Below are positions 40,901 through 50,811 of a DNA stretch of 64,000 nt, piece by piece. The DNA is from Chloropicon primus. Its lineage: Eukaryota > Chlorophyta > Chloropicophyceae > Chloropicales > Chloropicaceae. Within the stretch, counting starts at the first letter, position 1; each line of letters opens with the position of its first letter. A model generated the notes under the pieces. It searched no databases. It worked only from the letters and a program-made list of their open reading frames with translations, and was not told the origin of the DNA. Made by a program: the position numbers and the translations under genes. The stretch is taken from contig CP060769.1 of assembly GCA_023205875.1 (NCBI GenBank), positions 1 to 64,000 of the forward strand, given 5' to 3'.

Positions 40901-42443
40901 CGAGGTGGATGCCCAGAAGCAGGCTCACGCTGTGGAGTGCGGCCAGCTCAACGATCAGATCAAGACCATCCAGGAGCAGAAGGAGACTGTGGAGGCAAGC
41001 TTCGAGAGCTTCAAGTCCGAGATGGATGCCCAGAAGCAAGCTCACACCGCTCAGCTTCTTGCAGAGAAAGAGGCTTTTGAGAACGAGATGACAATGTTGA
41101 AGGAGAGTCACGAGGCCGAAATGGACGCAGCGACAGAGAAGATCAGTGAACTTCAGGCTCTGGTGGAAGACCTTGAGATGAAGGCTGCTAGCATTGAAAG
41201 CGAGGAAAATGCTTACCTTGGCAAACTGGAAGTTTTGGAGAACCAGCTCATCGAGAAACAAGAGTTGCTGACAGGAGCAGAGGAGAGCAAGAAGGAGACT
41301 GAATCTGACAGGGACCAGCTGGCTCAGGCTGTGACGGAATTGGAGAGAACCTGCGAGGAATTGCAGAATGAAGTCTCGACCATTCGTGCAGCAAACTCAG
41401 AGTTCATGGAAGATCTCAAATCCAAGTTGTCTGCCACCACGACCAAGTACGAGGAAGCGGTGCATGAGAATGACAGAGCCAACGCCGTGGCTGACTCTTT
41501 GACCAGCGAGCTTGCCGAGGTCAAGCAGGGTCGGGTTGAACTTGAGAAATCTCTTAAGGCCAAGATCACTGACCTTGAGCATGGGTTGGAGAGAGCCAGC
41601 GCAGAGAAGTCAGAAGCCGAGAAGGCCCTTGAAGAAGCAAAGGAGGAATTGTCCGCCAATGACAACAATGCTTCTGTCGCAGAGGCCCAAAAGGCGAAGA
41701 TCCGCAACCTTGAGAACGCTCTCAAGAAAGCCCAGGAGGCCGAGGCCGAGCTCAAGATGAAGAGCAGAGAGAGTCTGAGCTCGTGCAACACCGCCTTGGA
41801 GGAAGTTGAGAAGTTGAACAGCGAGAGCCAGGCCATGAAGGCAGCGGAGGAGGATCTCCGCGCACAGATCGCGTCGACCAACGATGAGCTGGGACGGTTC
41901 AAGCAACTTTACACGGAGAGCCAGGGCGAGCGCAAGGCTCTCGAAAAGGAGAAGGAGTCTCTCCTGTCCCAGATCGACTCGGAGGCTGAGAAGCGCCAGG
42001 CCGCCATCATGACCAAGGTGCAGTCCGAGTCCAAACTCTCGCAAGTTCGCGAGGAGGTCTTGGAGCTCCGGAACGACCTCGAAAGCCAGCTCAAATCCGA
42101 GAAGATGGTATCGGATCAGCTTAGGAAGAAGGTCAGGCAACTCGAGCTTGACGCGGCGAGGTCTCAGTCCCCCTCCACGCCGCCAAACGACGAGAACGTG
42201 CTGAGATCTTCCTCCTTCAAGATGGGCAGCGCCCACCGCAAGCCCTTTGGAGAGATCTCCAACAAGATCAAGTCCATCGAGTTGACTCCGACGAGGCAGG
42301 AGGGCAAGAGCAAGGCCGCTGACAAGAGCAAGCAGCTCAACCAAGTGAAGGCCCACCTTTCCGCCATCGAGAATGCCATCACGAGCAGAAACAGCAGCAG
42401 GTACGCCCTGAGGACACGCAACCGGGTGACGTACAAGGAGTAA
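37905..42443 (+). CDS. Kinesin-12 family motor with expanded coiled-coil repeat
   Basis: Single exon, 1512 residues from the first ATG. The motor domain occupies residues 12-365 with P-loop GQTGAGKTYTM, switch I NRESSRSHS and switch II DLAGSERQKHS. The neck FAQRAKTVKNTSSVCEETIG then VVALQAELKKVK is typical of kinesin-12 (KIF15/PAKRP/POK), which acts on spindle or phragmoplast microtubules. The remaining 1100 residues are coiled coil, including ten near-identical 39-residue repeats at about 672-1047. The C-terminus has an SPSTPPNDENV linker and a basic tail. Absence of introns and the repeat expansion are the unusual points. Confidence 0.93.
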   Translation: MTQHREKDENIKVLVRIRPPSEAEKASGGYRKAVFATEDGRGAFLASPGSQDNNKAVFSYDNVVDEETSQEKVFELVGRPIADAFLKGYHSNLLAYGQTGAGKTYTMQGATEDPHAADSKAQVGLLPRSLEYVFSSLEQKKQEHEEKSLNYTYGAQVSHLEIYNEVIFDLLDQNGGGKTITVREDGKRGVKVDGCSVEDVYDAAEAFNLFKSGCESRHVGQTAANRESSRSHSVFILTVTQKFTDAETGLEKRLKASFYLVDLAGSERQKHSEAVGQTLKEACGINKSLSTLGNVIKSLVDIADGKERHIPYRDSKLTFLLKNSFGGMSKCSFVANVSPSIAALEETLSTLKFAQRAKTVKNTSSVCEETIGSVVALQAELKKVKAELLSLQSDQGMSQMSLGSVVQNLDEESSKHLEKVRQLLTYERESHASEKEKLFEQVESLQGLAKKLETSLKSTKLVVRLREQNLERLQSKLPPAPEAFWGEQGGAAIKENEQLKVQLECHPEVVKCRMEIESLQKENTKLKKKLETDVESQIFVFEENAKTAMEELHFLLRDRENLQTSHQDLNKQFNQLKEENFIDLQNAHEKLESVYNTNVSLQEANDLMELECTELKAKITSLESTVKSASIVIEKTQSAFEQVQADLLAHTEMYDQLNDQVQTITNAYELLQEQKETVEASFESFKSEVDAQKQAHAVECGQLNDQIKTIQEQKETVEASFESFKSEVDAQKQAHAVECGQLNDQIKTIQEQKETVEASFESFKSEVDAQKQAHAVECGQLNDQIKTIQEQKEAVEASFESFKSEVDAQKQAHAVECGQLNDQIKTIQEQKETVEASFESFKSEVDAQKQAHAVECGQLNDQIKTIQEQKETVEASFESFKSEVDAQKQAHAVECGQLNDQIKTIQEQKETVEASFESFKSEVDAQKQAHAVECGQLNDQIKTIQEQKETVETSFESFKSEVDAQKQAHAVECGQLNDQIKTIQEQKEAVEASFESFKSEVDAQKQAHAVECGQLNDQIKTIQEQKETVEASFESFKSEMDAQKQAHTAQLLAEKEAFENEMTMLKESHEAEMDAATEKISELQALVEDLEMKAASIESEENAYLGKLEVLENQLIEKQELLTGAEESKKETESDRDQLAQAVTELERTCEELQNEVSTIRAANSEFMEDLKSKLSATTTKYEEAVHENDRANAVADSLTSELAEVKQGRVELEKSLKAKITDLEHGLERASAEKSEAEKALEEAKEELSANDNNASVAEAQKAKIRNLENALKKAQEAEAELKMKSRESLSSCNTALEEVEKLNSESQAMKAAEEDLRAQIASTNDELGRFKQLYTESQGERKALEKEKESLLSQIDSEAEKRQAAIMTKVQSESKLSQVREEVLELRNDLESQLKSEKMVSDQLRKKVRQLELDAARSQSPSTPPNDENVLRSSSFKMGSAHRKPFGEISNKIKSIELTPTRQEGKSKAADKSKQLNQVKAHLSAIENAITSRNSSRYALRTRNRVTYKE
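39918..41046 (+). repeat. 117-bp in-frame tandem repeat, ten copies
   Basis: Ten units spaced exactly 117 bp begin at 39918, 40035, 40152 and so on to 40971; the last is partial. Each encodes 39 residues beginning QEQKETVEASFESFKSEVDA. Only a few substitutions distinguish the copies: GAGACT/GAGGCT in units 4 and 9, GGCAAGC/GACAAGC in unit 8, AACGAT/AATGAT in units 4 and 5. This indicates recent expansion or active homogenisation. Confidence 0.97.
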
Positions 42444-42643
42444 GTCCCGCGCCCGGAGCGAGGAAACCCAACCCAAGAGGAGGATGTACCATCATAACCA
42501 ATCGTTGTTCTATAGAAGTTCTATTCGCTAATAAGTCATCCCCAACAAGTCAAGTCCCTTTGCCTCATGATGATCGGCCACAAGCCGTTGAGTGAGGCAT
42601 ATGAATCGGAAACGCCGTGATCCCTAGTTTCGCGTGACGTGCG

Positions 42644-43366
42644 ATGCCAACCCCCACTCCACTTGACCCCGTCCTCGGCGTCCAGTCCATGGAAGCTTCC
42701 CCTCCTCCTCCTGTCCTTGGGATCCCTGCCCTCTGCACTCTGATGCGCCACGCGTCATTCCTCGAGAGCGTCGCCATGGAGGAGCAAGCGGAAGCGGAAG
42801 CGGAAGTGGAAGTGGAAGTGGAAGTGGAGGGCGAGGGAGGGTACGCCTTGGACCTCTCTCCGGAGAATTGGGATGACACGGCGTTACTCCGAGCATACGA
42901 CAGAGCCCTGAGGCAGGTCACTGGCAAGGGCAAGGCCAAGACCGAGGCCAAGGTCAACCACGAGCACGACAAGCACGAGACCTTGAGCCACGACCAGGAC
43001 CAGTACGACGCGAGGAAGGCGGAGGCGGGAGAGGCGGAGGCGGAGGCGGAGGCGGAGGGGTCGTTGGGAACGGAGGCGCGCGAGGGCGGAGAGGAGGGGA
43101 GATACTTGAACGAGGAGTGGGCGCAGTATTATCAAAATTATCAACACTATGGGGGGCAAGAGTACGCGGGGGGGGGGCAGGGGGAAGGCAGTGGCGCCGA
43201 CCCTCCCGCGCGGACGGGGGATGGCGGCCAGGGAGACGTCTGGTCCAAAGCGAGAGAGCTCGCGATGCTGAGCTTGAGCGAAGAACAGGCAAGGCAGGGC
43301 CTGGCGGACCTCATGGCCTCGTGGTACTGCGCCGGGTACCAAGCGGGGAGGCAGCGCCGCGGCTGA
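42644..43366 (+). CDS. SMN-like protein lacking the Tudor domain
   Basis: Single exon, 240 residues. Residues 75-91 (PENWDDTALLRAYDRAL) match the SMN Gemin2-binding helix, which reads WDDTALIKAYDKA in animals. The C-terminal LADLMASWYCAGYQAGRQ matches the SMN YG-box oligomerisation helix (MLxSWYMSGYxTGYYxG). Between them are (AE)n runs, an NEEWAQYYQNYQHYGG segment and Gly-rich sequence, with no recognisable Tudor beta-barrel. SMN with Gemin2 loads Sm rings on snRNAs. The start is the first ATG; downstream ATGs at 42689 and 42743 are also possible because the first 45 residues are not conserved. Confidence 0.72.
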   Translation: MPTPTPLDPVLGVQSMEASPPPPVLGIPALCTLMRHASFLESVAMEEQAEAEAEVEVEVEVEGEGGYALDLSPENWDDTALLRAYDRALRQVTGKGKAKTEAKVNHEHDKHETLSHDQDQYDARKAEAGEAEAEAEAEGSLGTEAREGGEEGRYLNEEWAQYYQNYQHYGGQEYAGGGQGEGSGADPPARTGDGGQGDVWSKARELAMLSLSEEQARQGLADLMASWYCAGYQAGRQRRG

Positions 43367-43538
43367 CCTGGTGTTCGAGTGTCTCTAGGCGGACTTTTGC
43401 TATTGTATTGTATTGGGATATATTACAAAAACGCTTGAGCCTTCCAGAGGCTGAGTTGCTTCAACACTCCTACGTGTAGCCCCCTGGACCACGCAAAGCC
43501 CTCATTCTCCCTTCCTCGACTATGACTATTCCTCCTCT

Positions 43539-44431
43539 TTATTTCTCTTCTTCGCCTTCACCGTCTTCGGTTGGCCTTGTCTGCGCAAAGTAGTTGCTGC
43601 TTTGCTGCGGCGTGTGGAGCGCGTCCTCGTCATCCCCCTCTTCAGCAATACCTTCGGGCACCACTCTTGGAGTGTTGAGCTCGTCCTCCATTCCCAACCA
43701 CTTCTCCAAAGCGAAGAGGAACTCTCGGAACGAGACCTGGCCATTCTTATCCCAATCGAGTTCCTCAAACCGCCTGGCTGAGAATCCAACTAAACCCTTA
43801 TTCACCTTGGCCGACGGCGTGGCACCCTCGCTAAACCCCTCCATAACCTCCTCCTTGTCCAGGTAGCCTGAGTTGTTCTTATCAAAATACAAAAAGGCGT
43901 CGATGACCGTGTCATAGATGTCAGCAAACGCGTCTATCGTGCTGCCCTTGTTGTTCTCCTCCAACAGATACACCAACGCGCACACCACAACGAACTCCTG
44001 GAAATCAATCTCCTTGTCGTGGTTGAAGTCCGACATGTCAAAAAGCTTGCTCCTCGTGTCCTTGGAAAGCTTCACGCAGATCGTCTCGTCGCAGCAAGCC
44101 AAGAACTCGTCGGGTGAGATGGTACCAGAGTTTGACTTGTCTGCATTCTCAAAGTAAACCTTCAGCTTTTCAATCTTTTCTATCATTTGAGGGAACTTGA
44201 GCAGCAGTGTGTTGATGTGCTTGATCTTCTGCTTGTGCCGCGCACCCTTGAGCTACACAGAACGCAGAACCAAGAGCAGAGTCAGTGCCTGGTGCCAAAA
44301 AGGGAGCCACACGAAAAACTGGGGCAAAGGGAATGCTGGGCATGCTCAGCACTTACTCTCACGGCTTTAATGAGGGCGACCTCGATGTTGTCTGTCGCCT
44401 CCATGCTATTCTTGCACAATGTACCGCCCAT
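43539..44431 (-). CDS. Four-EF-hand calcium-binding protein, CML21/22-like
   Basis: Exons 44431-44357 and 44252-43539 (phase 0, GTAAGT...GTGTAG) give 262 residues. EF-hand loops are DKSNSGTISPDE, DFNHDKEIDFQE, DKNNSGYLDKEE and DWDKNGQVSFRE; loop 2 has Lys where Gly is usual. The order, the LLLKFP segment before EF1 and the RRFEELDWDKNGQVSFREFL region match the plant CML21/22-type proteins. The start MGGTLCKNS has Gly2 and Cys6, a likely N-myristoylation and palmitoylation signal placing it at a membrane. A second ATG lies nine codons downstream. The acidic tail DGEGEEEK is also shared with the plant family. Confidence 0.85.
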
Positions 44432-45451
44432 CTTGCTCTCTATACTTCGTCCCTCGGTCTCTGTCGTATCGTTCTACCACCCAAGAAGCCCCACTCGGAC
44501 TCCACAACAAGCTTTGCTCGTTCCCAAAGCTTTGCCCTTGTTCTTTTAGCGAGCGAGTCCCTCCTTCAACCTCGAATACAACACAACCCAAACCCGAACA
44601 AGACGTCGTAAAGGTCTTGTGCTTCGACAACCTTTGTCCTTCCCCAGCTCTCCGCGTTACTTTCTTGGTGCGTTCATCCTCTTGGACGCTCTGTCCTTCC
44701 TGCGCTACAACAAGCCAAGCCGAGAGAGTGTTCTAGGAAAACCAAGGACGAGGACTCCTCTCTGACTCGAGGATGGAAGGAGAGGCCAGGACCGGATTAC
44801 CACACAGAGACACAAGACCCAAGGAAAGGGAAAGCTTCTTCAGGCTGGGAAGGAAAAGGAGCTCTTCTTCTTCTTCGCTCTTTGTTTCTTGTTGTCCAAC
44901 AGACTCCTCCTCCTCCTGAGGTTTTCCTTGGAAGCATATAGCCTAATCGTTTCACACCAACGACAAGAGAGAAAGAGAGAAAGAGAGAAAGAGAGAAAAG
45001 AGGAAAGGAGTTTGTTTGGGGATGTAGGAGATGTTTCACCTTCCTTCCTCCCTCGGCAAGGCTTGGCTTGGCTTGGGCTTCCTCCCTCCCTCGTCAGGAC
45101 AATTCACTTCACAGGGTGAAGCAGCAGCAGCAAGTGTCTCGCGTCTCTCTGTCGTCGTCAAAGGGGGAAGAGAATCCCAGAAGCATCCCAGGGCTGATCT
45201 TGGCGACAACCCCCGAGGTGAGTTCGCGATGGATGGATGCCACCCTCTTCGCCGAGAAGGGGCATCCATCCATCCATCCATCCATCCATCTATCCCTCAT
45301 GTCTTTCTCTTTCGTTCCAAACCCAACCATCTTCTCCAAGCGCCCTGGTGTGTGAAGGAAGGAAGATACTTTGAGAGATGCTGATACGCGTCGTCGTCAT
45401 GGTTTCACGTTTTGTTCTCCGCGAAGAGAAGACCGAAAACAAGTCATTGAG
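44432..45451. other. Divergent intergenic region, about 1 kb
   Basis: Upstream of the EF-hand gene (-) and cathepsin 1 (+). Contains (GAGAAA)n at 44966-44999 and (CATC)n at 45265-45292. No supported gene or RNA is seen. Confidence 0.5.
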
Positions 45452-46735
45452 ATGTCAAAGATGCCATCTTTGAAGTGGAAGCACGCGACCTTGCTCGTCC
45501 TTGTTGTGTTCCTTGGTGGGACCCTGACCGCCACACAGGCGGTGAGGACAGCGAGGACAAGGCATGCAACGAGCTTGGAGGACTTGGATAACGAGCCCAT
45601 GGATTTGTTCCGAATGTTTGTGGAGAGGCACGGCAAGGTGTACAAGGACGAGAGCGAGAGGCAGCAAAGATACGACAACTTCGTGGAGAACTTGGAGCTG
45701 GCCAAGGCCTTCAACGCCAGGACGGAGGGCGGTTCGACCACCTACGGCATCACCAAGTTCTCCGATTGGTCCGAGAAGGAGTTCTCCGAGAAGGTTCTGA
45801 TGAGGAAGCAGGCCGGAGCGAGGCCTCCAAGGCAGGGCTACCTCCCAGTGAAGGGGGACTTGAAGGATGCCCCGGCGTCCTGGGACTGGCGCGACCACGG
45901 CGCCGTGACTCCGGTGAAGAACCAAGGAACGGTTGGCACGTAAGTCGAAACGAGCAGCGGAACCCTGCACCGATTCGCCTGCGAGCCCGTGGGCGTGAAT
46001 GACTGACACCTCGAGACCTCCCTCCCCCTCCCCCTCTCCTCCCAAAGGTGCTGGGCTTTCTCTGCGGTCGGCAACATCGAGGGGCAGTACGCTCTCGTGG
46101 ACGGCAACCTGGAGAGCCTGAGTGTGGAGCAGGTCACCGATTGCGATGGAGGCTCTTTCCCTAACAACAGAACGGGCGACTGCCAGGTCTTCGGGGGCTG
46201 GCCATTCCTCGCCTACGAGTACGTCATCAGAGTGGGAGGCCTTGAGCTCGATAGTGACTATCCGTACTGCATGTTGAACGAGACCTGTTGGCCTTGCGCG
46301 CCCCCTGGTTGGAATTCTACCATCTGTGGCCCACCCCAGCCTTACTGCAAGAAGGAAGATAGCTGCCACTTTGACCCAAGCCTTGCCGCCGCGAAGATAT
46401 CCTCGTGGGTGTCTTTGAGCTCGAACGAGGAGGAGCTCAAGGCGCAGCTGCACCAGCACGGTCCAGTAAGCATTGCAATCGACGCAACCTCTCTCTACAT
46501 CTATTGGGGCGGCATCGTCGAGGGGCACTTGTGCTCCAGCGACCCAGCCGACGTTGACCACGCCGTCCTCCTCGTCGGCTACGGTACCGCGAAGACCAGG
46601 TGGGGGCATGAAGAAGATTACTGGCTCGTTAAGAACTCATGGGGAAGTGATTGGGGTGAAAACGGTTATTTCAGAATGAGGAGGGGATCCAACACCTGCG
46701 GTGTCGCTAACTACGCCACCACGAGCATCATCTAA
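45452..46735 (+). CDS. Papain-family cysteine protease (cathepsin-like), copy 1
   Basis: Exons 45452-45939 and 46048-46735 (phase 2, GTAAGT...CCAAAG) give 391 residues. A signal peptide (ATLLVLVVFLGGTLTATQA) is followed by an I29 inhibitor prodomain (FRMFVERHGKVYKDESERQQ; YGITKFSDWSEKEF) and the C1A domain. Active-site residues: Gln in KNQGTVGTCWAF with the catalytic Cys, His in VDHAVLLVGYG, Asn in VKNSWGSDWGENGY. The intron splits the codon just before the catalytic Cys. Asn-X-Thr/Ser sites (NRT, NET, NST) suit a secreted or vacuolar enzyme. A Cys-rich insert (ETCWPCAPPGW...) occupies the middle of the mature domain. Tandem with copy 2. Confidence 0.93.
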
Positions 46736-47126
46736 ACCAGCCTCCCTTGTCATCCAAAACTTGATCATTCTTTCACCTGTCAGTCCAGCAGGACACAAAA
46801 GCCTTGACGTTTTTGAAGAGATATTGTTGTGACATGGATTACAATTCGTGCTGGGCATCTTAGCTTCCTACTTGGACTCAGGAAGTCCGCTATTGGCTTC
46901 GATGACAACGACAACGACATGAGGAGTGTGCACAGGACGAGGACAGCGACAGCTGCGGCCGCGGCCTTGCTCCCCTCCCCTTCCCCCATCTTGGTGGTTG
47001 CCTCGATGTTCGAGGAGGCGCGAGGGATGGGATCCCAAGGACAAGATTAGGAGTAGAGTCCGCGGAGCCCAAGGCGAGACGTGAGAGGTGTGTCCAAAAG
47101 GCAAAGGAGAGGGAAAGAGGAGCGCG
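46736..47126. other. Intergenic region between tandem proteases
   Basis: About 390 bp with no repeat or gene that I recognise; promoter of the second protease. Confidence 0.4.
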
Positions 47127-48469
47127 ATGACGATGAGAGGGACCTCAGTGCTCACGATCTTGGCCATCTTGGCTGCAGCTACGAACGTCTTGGCGTCTGA
47201 GGGAATGGAGCAACGCCTCAAGGTGGAGCAGGCGGAGAGGGAGCTCCAAGACACGGACCCGGTGGTGCTGTTCAACGCGTTCGTGGACAGGCACGGCAAG
47301 GTGTACGAGAGCGAGGCCGAGAAGGCCAGGCGCTACGGTATCTTCAGGGAGAACCTGGACAAGGTGAAGGCCCTGAACGAGAGAAGGGAAGGGGACAACG
47401 ACGCAGTCTTTGGGGTCTCTGGGCCTTTCTCGGACATGACGGCGGGGGAGTTCAAGTCCAAGGTCCTGATGAAGAATTTGTTCGAGGGGGAGAAGCCAAA
47501 GCCGACGCACGAGTTGGAGGTCTCAGCCGATGTCGAGGACGTGCCAGCGGAGTTCGACTGGACGTCGCACGGAGCGGTTACGAGGGTGAAGCAGCAGGGC
47601 GCCGTGGGAACGTGCTGGGCGTTCTCCGCGGTTGGAAACATTGAGGGGCAGCTCGCCCTTTCTGGAGGGAAGCTGGAGGATCTTGCTGTTGAGCAGGTTG
47701 TCGACTGCGACGGCACGATGTTCCCAAAGAACGACACCGGTAAGTATCGTCCAAGAGAGGGGAGAGGGAAGCGAGTAGGTGGAGGGGTATTGTTTTGAAT
47801 TGTCATGCCACGGGCTTTCGAACGGCGCCCCGCTCGAGCGATTTGGACCGCTGTCGAGGATGGCAGAAGACTGACTGAGACGCCCATTGCTTCGTGTTTT
47901 CAGGTGACTGTGGTTTGCACGGGGGCTACCCGGCGTACGCCTACGATTACGTCCTCCGGCAGGGAGGCATAGAGACCGACAAGGATTATCCGTACTGCAT
48001 CGGTGACTTATCCTGCCTCCCATGCCCGCCCTCGGGGTCCAACGCCACCATCTGCGGCCACGGCGATTGCAACAAGAAGGACAACTGTCACTTCGACGAC
48101 TCCAAGGTGGCCACGAAGCTCGCCGGTTGGGCTGAGCTCGCCCCGGGGAAGAATGAGACGATCATGACGGCCCAGCTCTATCAGCAGGGCCCCATCAGCA
48201 TTGCTATTGATGCCAGGACTCTCCAGTTCTACATGTTTGGCATCGTCAGTCCCTTGTTCTGCAGCTCTAACCCCAACGAAGCCGATCACGCCGTCTTGGT
48301 CACAGGATACGGCACCCAGAAAGACGTCCTGGGGCAGGAGACTCCGTTCTGGGATGTTAAGAACTCTTGGGGCGTTCTGTTCGGCTTCGACGGCTACTTC
48401 AAACTCAGAAGGTTTAGCAACACCTGCGGAGTCGCTAACTTTGCCACGACTGCTCTCATCAACCACTAG
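47127..48469 (+). CDS. Papain-family cysteine protease (cathepsin-like), copy 2
   Basis: Exons 47127-47739 and 47904-48469 (phase 1, GTAAGT...TTTCAG) give 392 residues. It has a signal peptide, I29 prodomain (LFNAFVDRHGKVYESEAEKA) and C1A domain. Active site: KQQGAVGTCWAFSAVGNIEG (Gln, Cys), ADHAVLVTGYG (His), VKNSWG (Asn). It shares with copy 1 the Cys-rich insert (CLPCPPSGSNATICG) and layout, so the pair arose by tandem duplication. The intron is at a different place (after FPKNDT) from that of copy 1, so intron loss or gain followed. After NSWG the usual W/GxxWGxxGY becomes VLFGFDGY. Confidence 0.93.
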
Positions 48470-48563
48470 AAGAAATGCAAGAAGAACAATTAATTTAATG
48501 ACAAAAGCCACGACGGCTTTCCTTTGGTTTCAACTCCACTCCGTCTCGGGCAGGCCTTACTCT

Positions 48564-50148
48564 CTAGCACACTCCTGGCGTGAGGTTGTTCTCTTTCTTG
48601 TAGTTGCAGCTCATGCACATGAAAGGGGGACCGACGTCCTGCCACTTTTGGATAATGTCCAGAACGGTGTTGCACAGGCACACGACGGCGAAGATGCAGG
48701 CTGTGACGATGATGGTCTTGCACACGAACTTCTCGGTCTTCGAGATGGCCTGGTCCACTTTGACGATGAACAGGCAGGGGAAGATGTACGTGGTGGCGAT
48801 GCCTCCGGTAGCCCCAGCGAAAGCGAGCAGCTCCGAAAAGAAGGACACCGTGTTGCTCAGCAGGAAGGACATGATGACCAAGAAGGTGCTCGAGACGCCC
48901 CAAATCACCTTGCGTTGGACTCGGCTCTCTGCGAAAGAAAGCGGGACAGATGAATTGAGCCAGGGGTTAGTGAGGAGAAAGGCGGAGGAGGGACGCGGCG
49001 AGAGCGAAGCGAACCCGGGGATCCTTGAATTGAGACGGACACTCACCTTTCGACTTTCCTGTGGGCCAGCTTCCCGGCCGCAGCACCTGCCACATGTAGC
49101 ACATTCCCTTGGTGAGGATGTTCAGCTCGATGATGTAGGCCACAAGCACGTGCCCGAAGAGCAAGATGTTCGCGATCTGGGCCCAGAAATCCTCTGGCAG
49201 AGCATCCGTCACCGGAGCGATGGCCAAACCTCCCAAGCAGGCGTAACCCACGCTCGCGATGAGGATATAAGACCCCATCATGGTCAAGGTGGACGACCAC
49301 ACCGCCTTGGGAAAGTCCGCTGGCTTGTCCATGGACGAGATAAGCTCGGTGAAGATCGCTTGCCCGCAGTAGGAGAACACGATCAGCACCAAGGTGTCCA
49401 CCTTGGGCCGAATATCCTTCCTCGACGTGTTAATCAGCTCCGTGTGGGCCCCCTCGAGCGGTCCCTGCTCCAGCATGCGGCAGACAGCGATGAGCACCGT
49501 TCCCAGAATCGTGACGCTCCCCAGAATGGCCAGGAAAGAGACGTTCTGCAAGCTTCTGATCTGCGCGAGGGGAAGAACGAGGAACACGGTCACCAGGGAG
49601 TACTGCCACAGGCACAAGTTACCTGCGACGTCGTAAAAGACGGTCTGGAGGGACTCGGCTGCCGCCAAGTGGAAGACGACGGTGACCACGCTGATGTAAA
49701 AGTACGTCACCGAGTTCACCACCTTCTGTCCCTTCTCCCCGTACGCAAAGTGCCCCAGGTCACCGTACTTGTCCGCCCGGTGCTTCCGGTGCTCCGCCAG
49801 AACCCATATACGCGTGATGAGACTTCCAGAGTAGATCGCCCCGAAGGCAAGAAGGACGATGAGACCCAAGCCAGGGATCCAACCCACGTCCTTCATGACG
49901 GCAGGAAGAGCGAGCACGCCCGCTCCCATCAAGTTGGCGCACATGATCACTCCCGTGTTCGTCCATGAAGATATCTTACTCTTGTGGTGCCCCCCCTCTC
50001 CCCCGTGCCCGTTCCCAAGAAGCTTGTCCTCCTCCGACAAGTCGCTTCCCCCCTCCCTCTCGCTCGCCAGGAGAGGCTGCCCTTGGTCGTACGACACCAT
50101 CCTTTCACTGTTGCTACCTTCCTCGTGAGAGTGCCTCTTCTTGCTCAT
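48564..50148 (-). CDS. Amino-acid transporter, AAAP/SLC38 family
   Basis: Exons 50148-49047 and 48928-48564 (phase 1, GTGAGT...TTCGCAG) give 488 residues. About 11 hydrophobic helices follow a 60-residue hydrophilic N-terminus. TM1 reads NTGVIMCANLMGAGVLALP, the AAAP substrate/Na+-site signature, and LAFAGATGGIATTYIFPCLF is the conserved late-TM block. It likely moves neutral amino acids across the plasma or vacuolar membrane; the substrate cannot be read from sequence. It is convergent with cathepsin copy 2, only 94 bp apart. Confidence 0.88.
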
Positions 50149-50439
50149 GCTCCGCTCGCACAACGACTACGCCTTACGTACGTTCCGTACGATGCCTCGC
50201 CTCTCGTCCAACACACCGCAAAAACCTCTCCTCGCCACAACGCCAACCTCAATCGATCCTCTCCTCTCCTCTCCTCTCCTCTCCTCTCTCTGGTGCCCTC
50301 GTCGATCGTCGTTTCGTGGTGTGCAATCCTCACCAGAGCGGCGACTCTTTCGAGCGGCGGCACTTTCGAAAGAGGAAGACCTGATGCTTCCGCCTGTGTG
50401 TCCCTCCCCCCTCACAACGCCCGTCCCTCCTCGTCCTCC

Positions 50440-50478
<39 letters not shown>

Positions 50479-50811
50479 CTGTCGAGTGAGTGACAGCTAG
50501 CGAGCTGATTGAAGCGATGGCGAAGATGATGGCGAAGGTGATGGCGAAGGTGATGGCGAAGGTGATGGCGAAGGTGATGATGGTGGAGGAGGAGGAGAGG
50601 GAGACTTGAGAGGGGCATATAGAATTTATTCACTCTCACTCTCACTCTAACTCTCAGTCCCCCTCCCTCTCTCTGCCGGCTCGACGTACCACACCAGAGG
50701 GTGGATGAGAAGACGGGCGATGAGAAAGAGAGCACCAGGGAGGGAGAGAGAGACCCGCAAAAAAGTCGAAAGTGTTCAGGGTTTATTCACTTCACTCTTG
50801 GCCGCCTTCCT
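50149..50811. other. Intergenic region with simple repeats
   Basis: Contains (TCCTC)n at 50255-50288, (CT)n at 50441-50474, the 12-bp minisatellite GGTGATGGCGAA (about five units, 50515-50580) and (CACTCT)n near 50630-50655. No gene is seen. Confidence 0.6.

Noticed and set aside
39918-41046. CRISPR-like array
   Set aside because: Units are contiguous with no unique spacers and are in frame inside a kinesin gene.
39141-41261. A 706-codon open frame antisense to the kinesin repeats
   Set aside because: It is the complement of a repeat whose codons lack antisense stops; composition is Leu/Ser-rich with the 117-bp periodicity and no recognised domain.
45452-48469. A single larger protease gene spanning both cathepsin copies
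   Set aside because: Each copy has its own signal peptide, prodomain, catalytic residues and stop, with about 390 bp between them.
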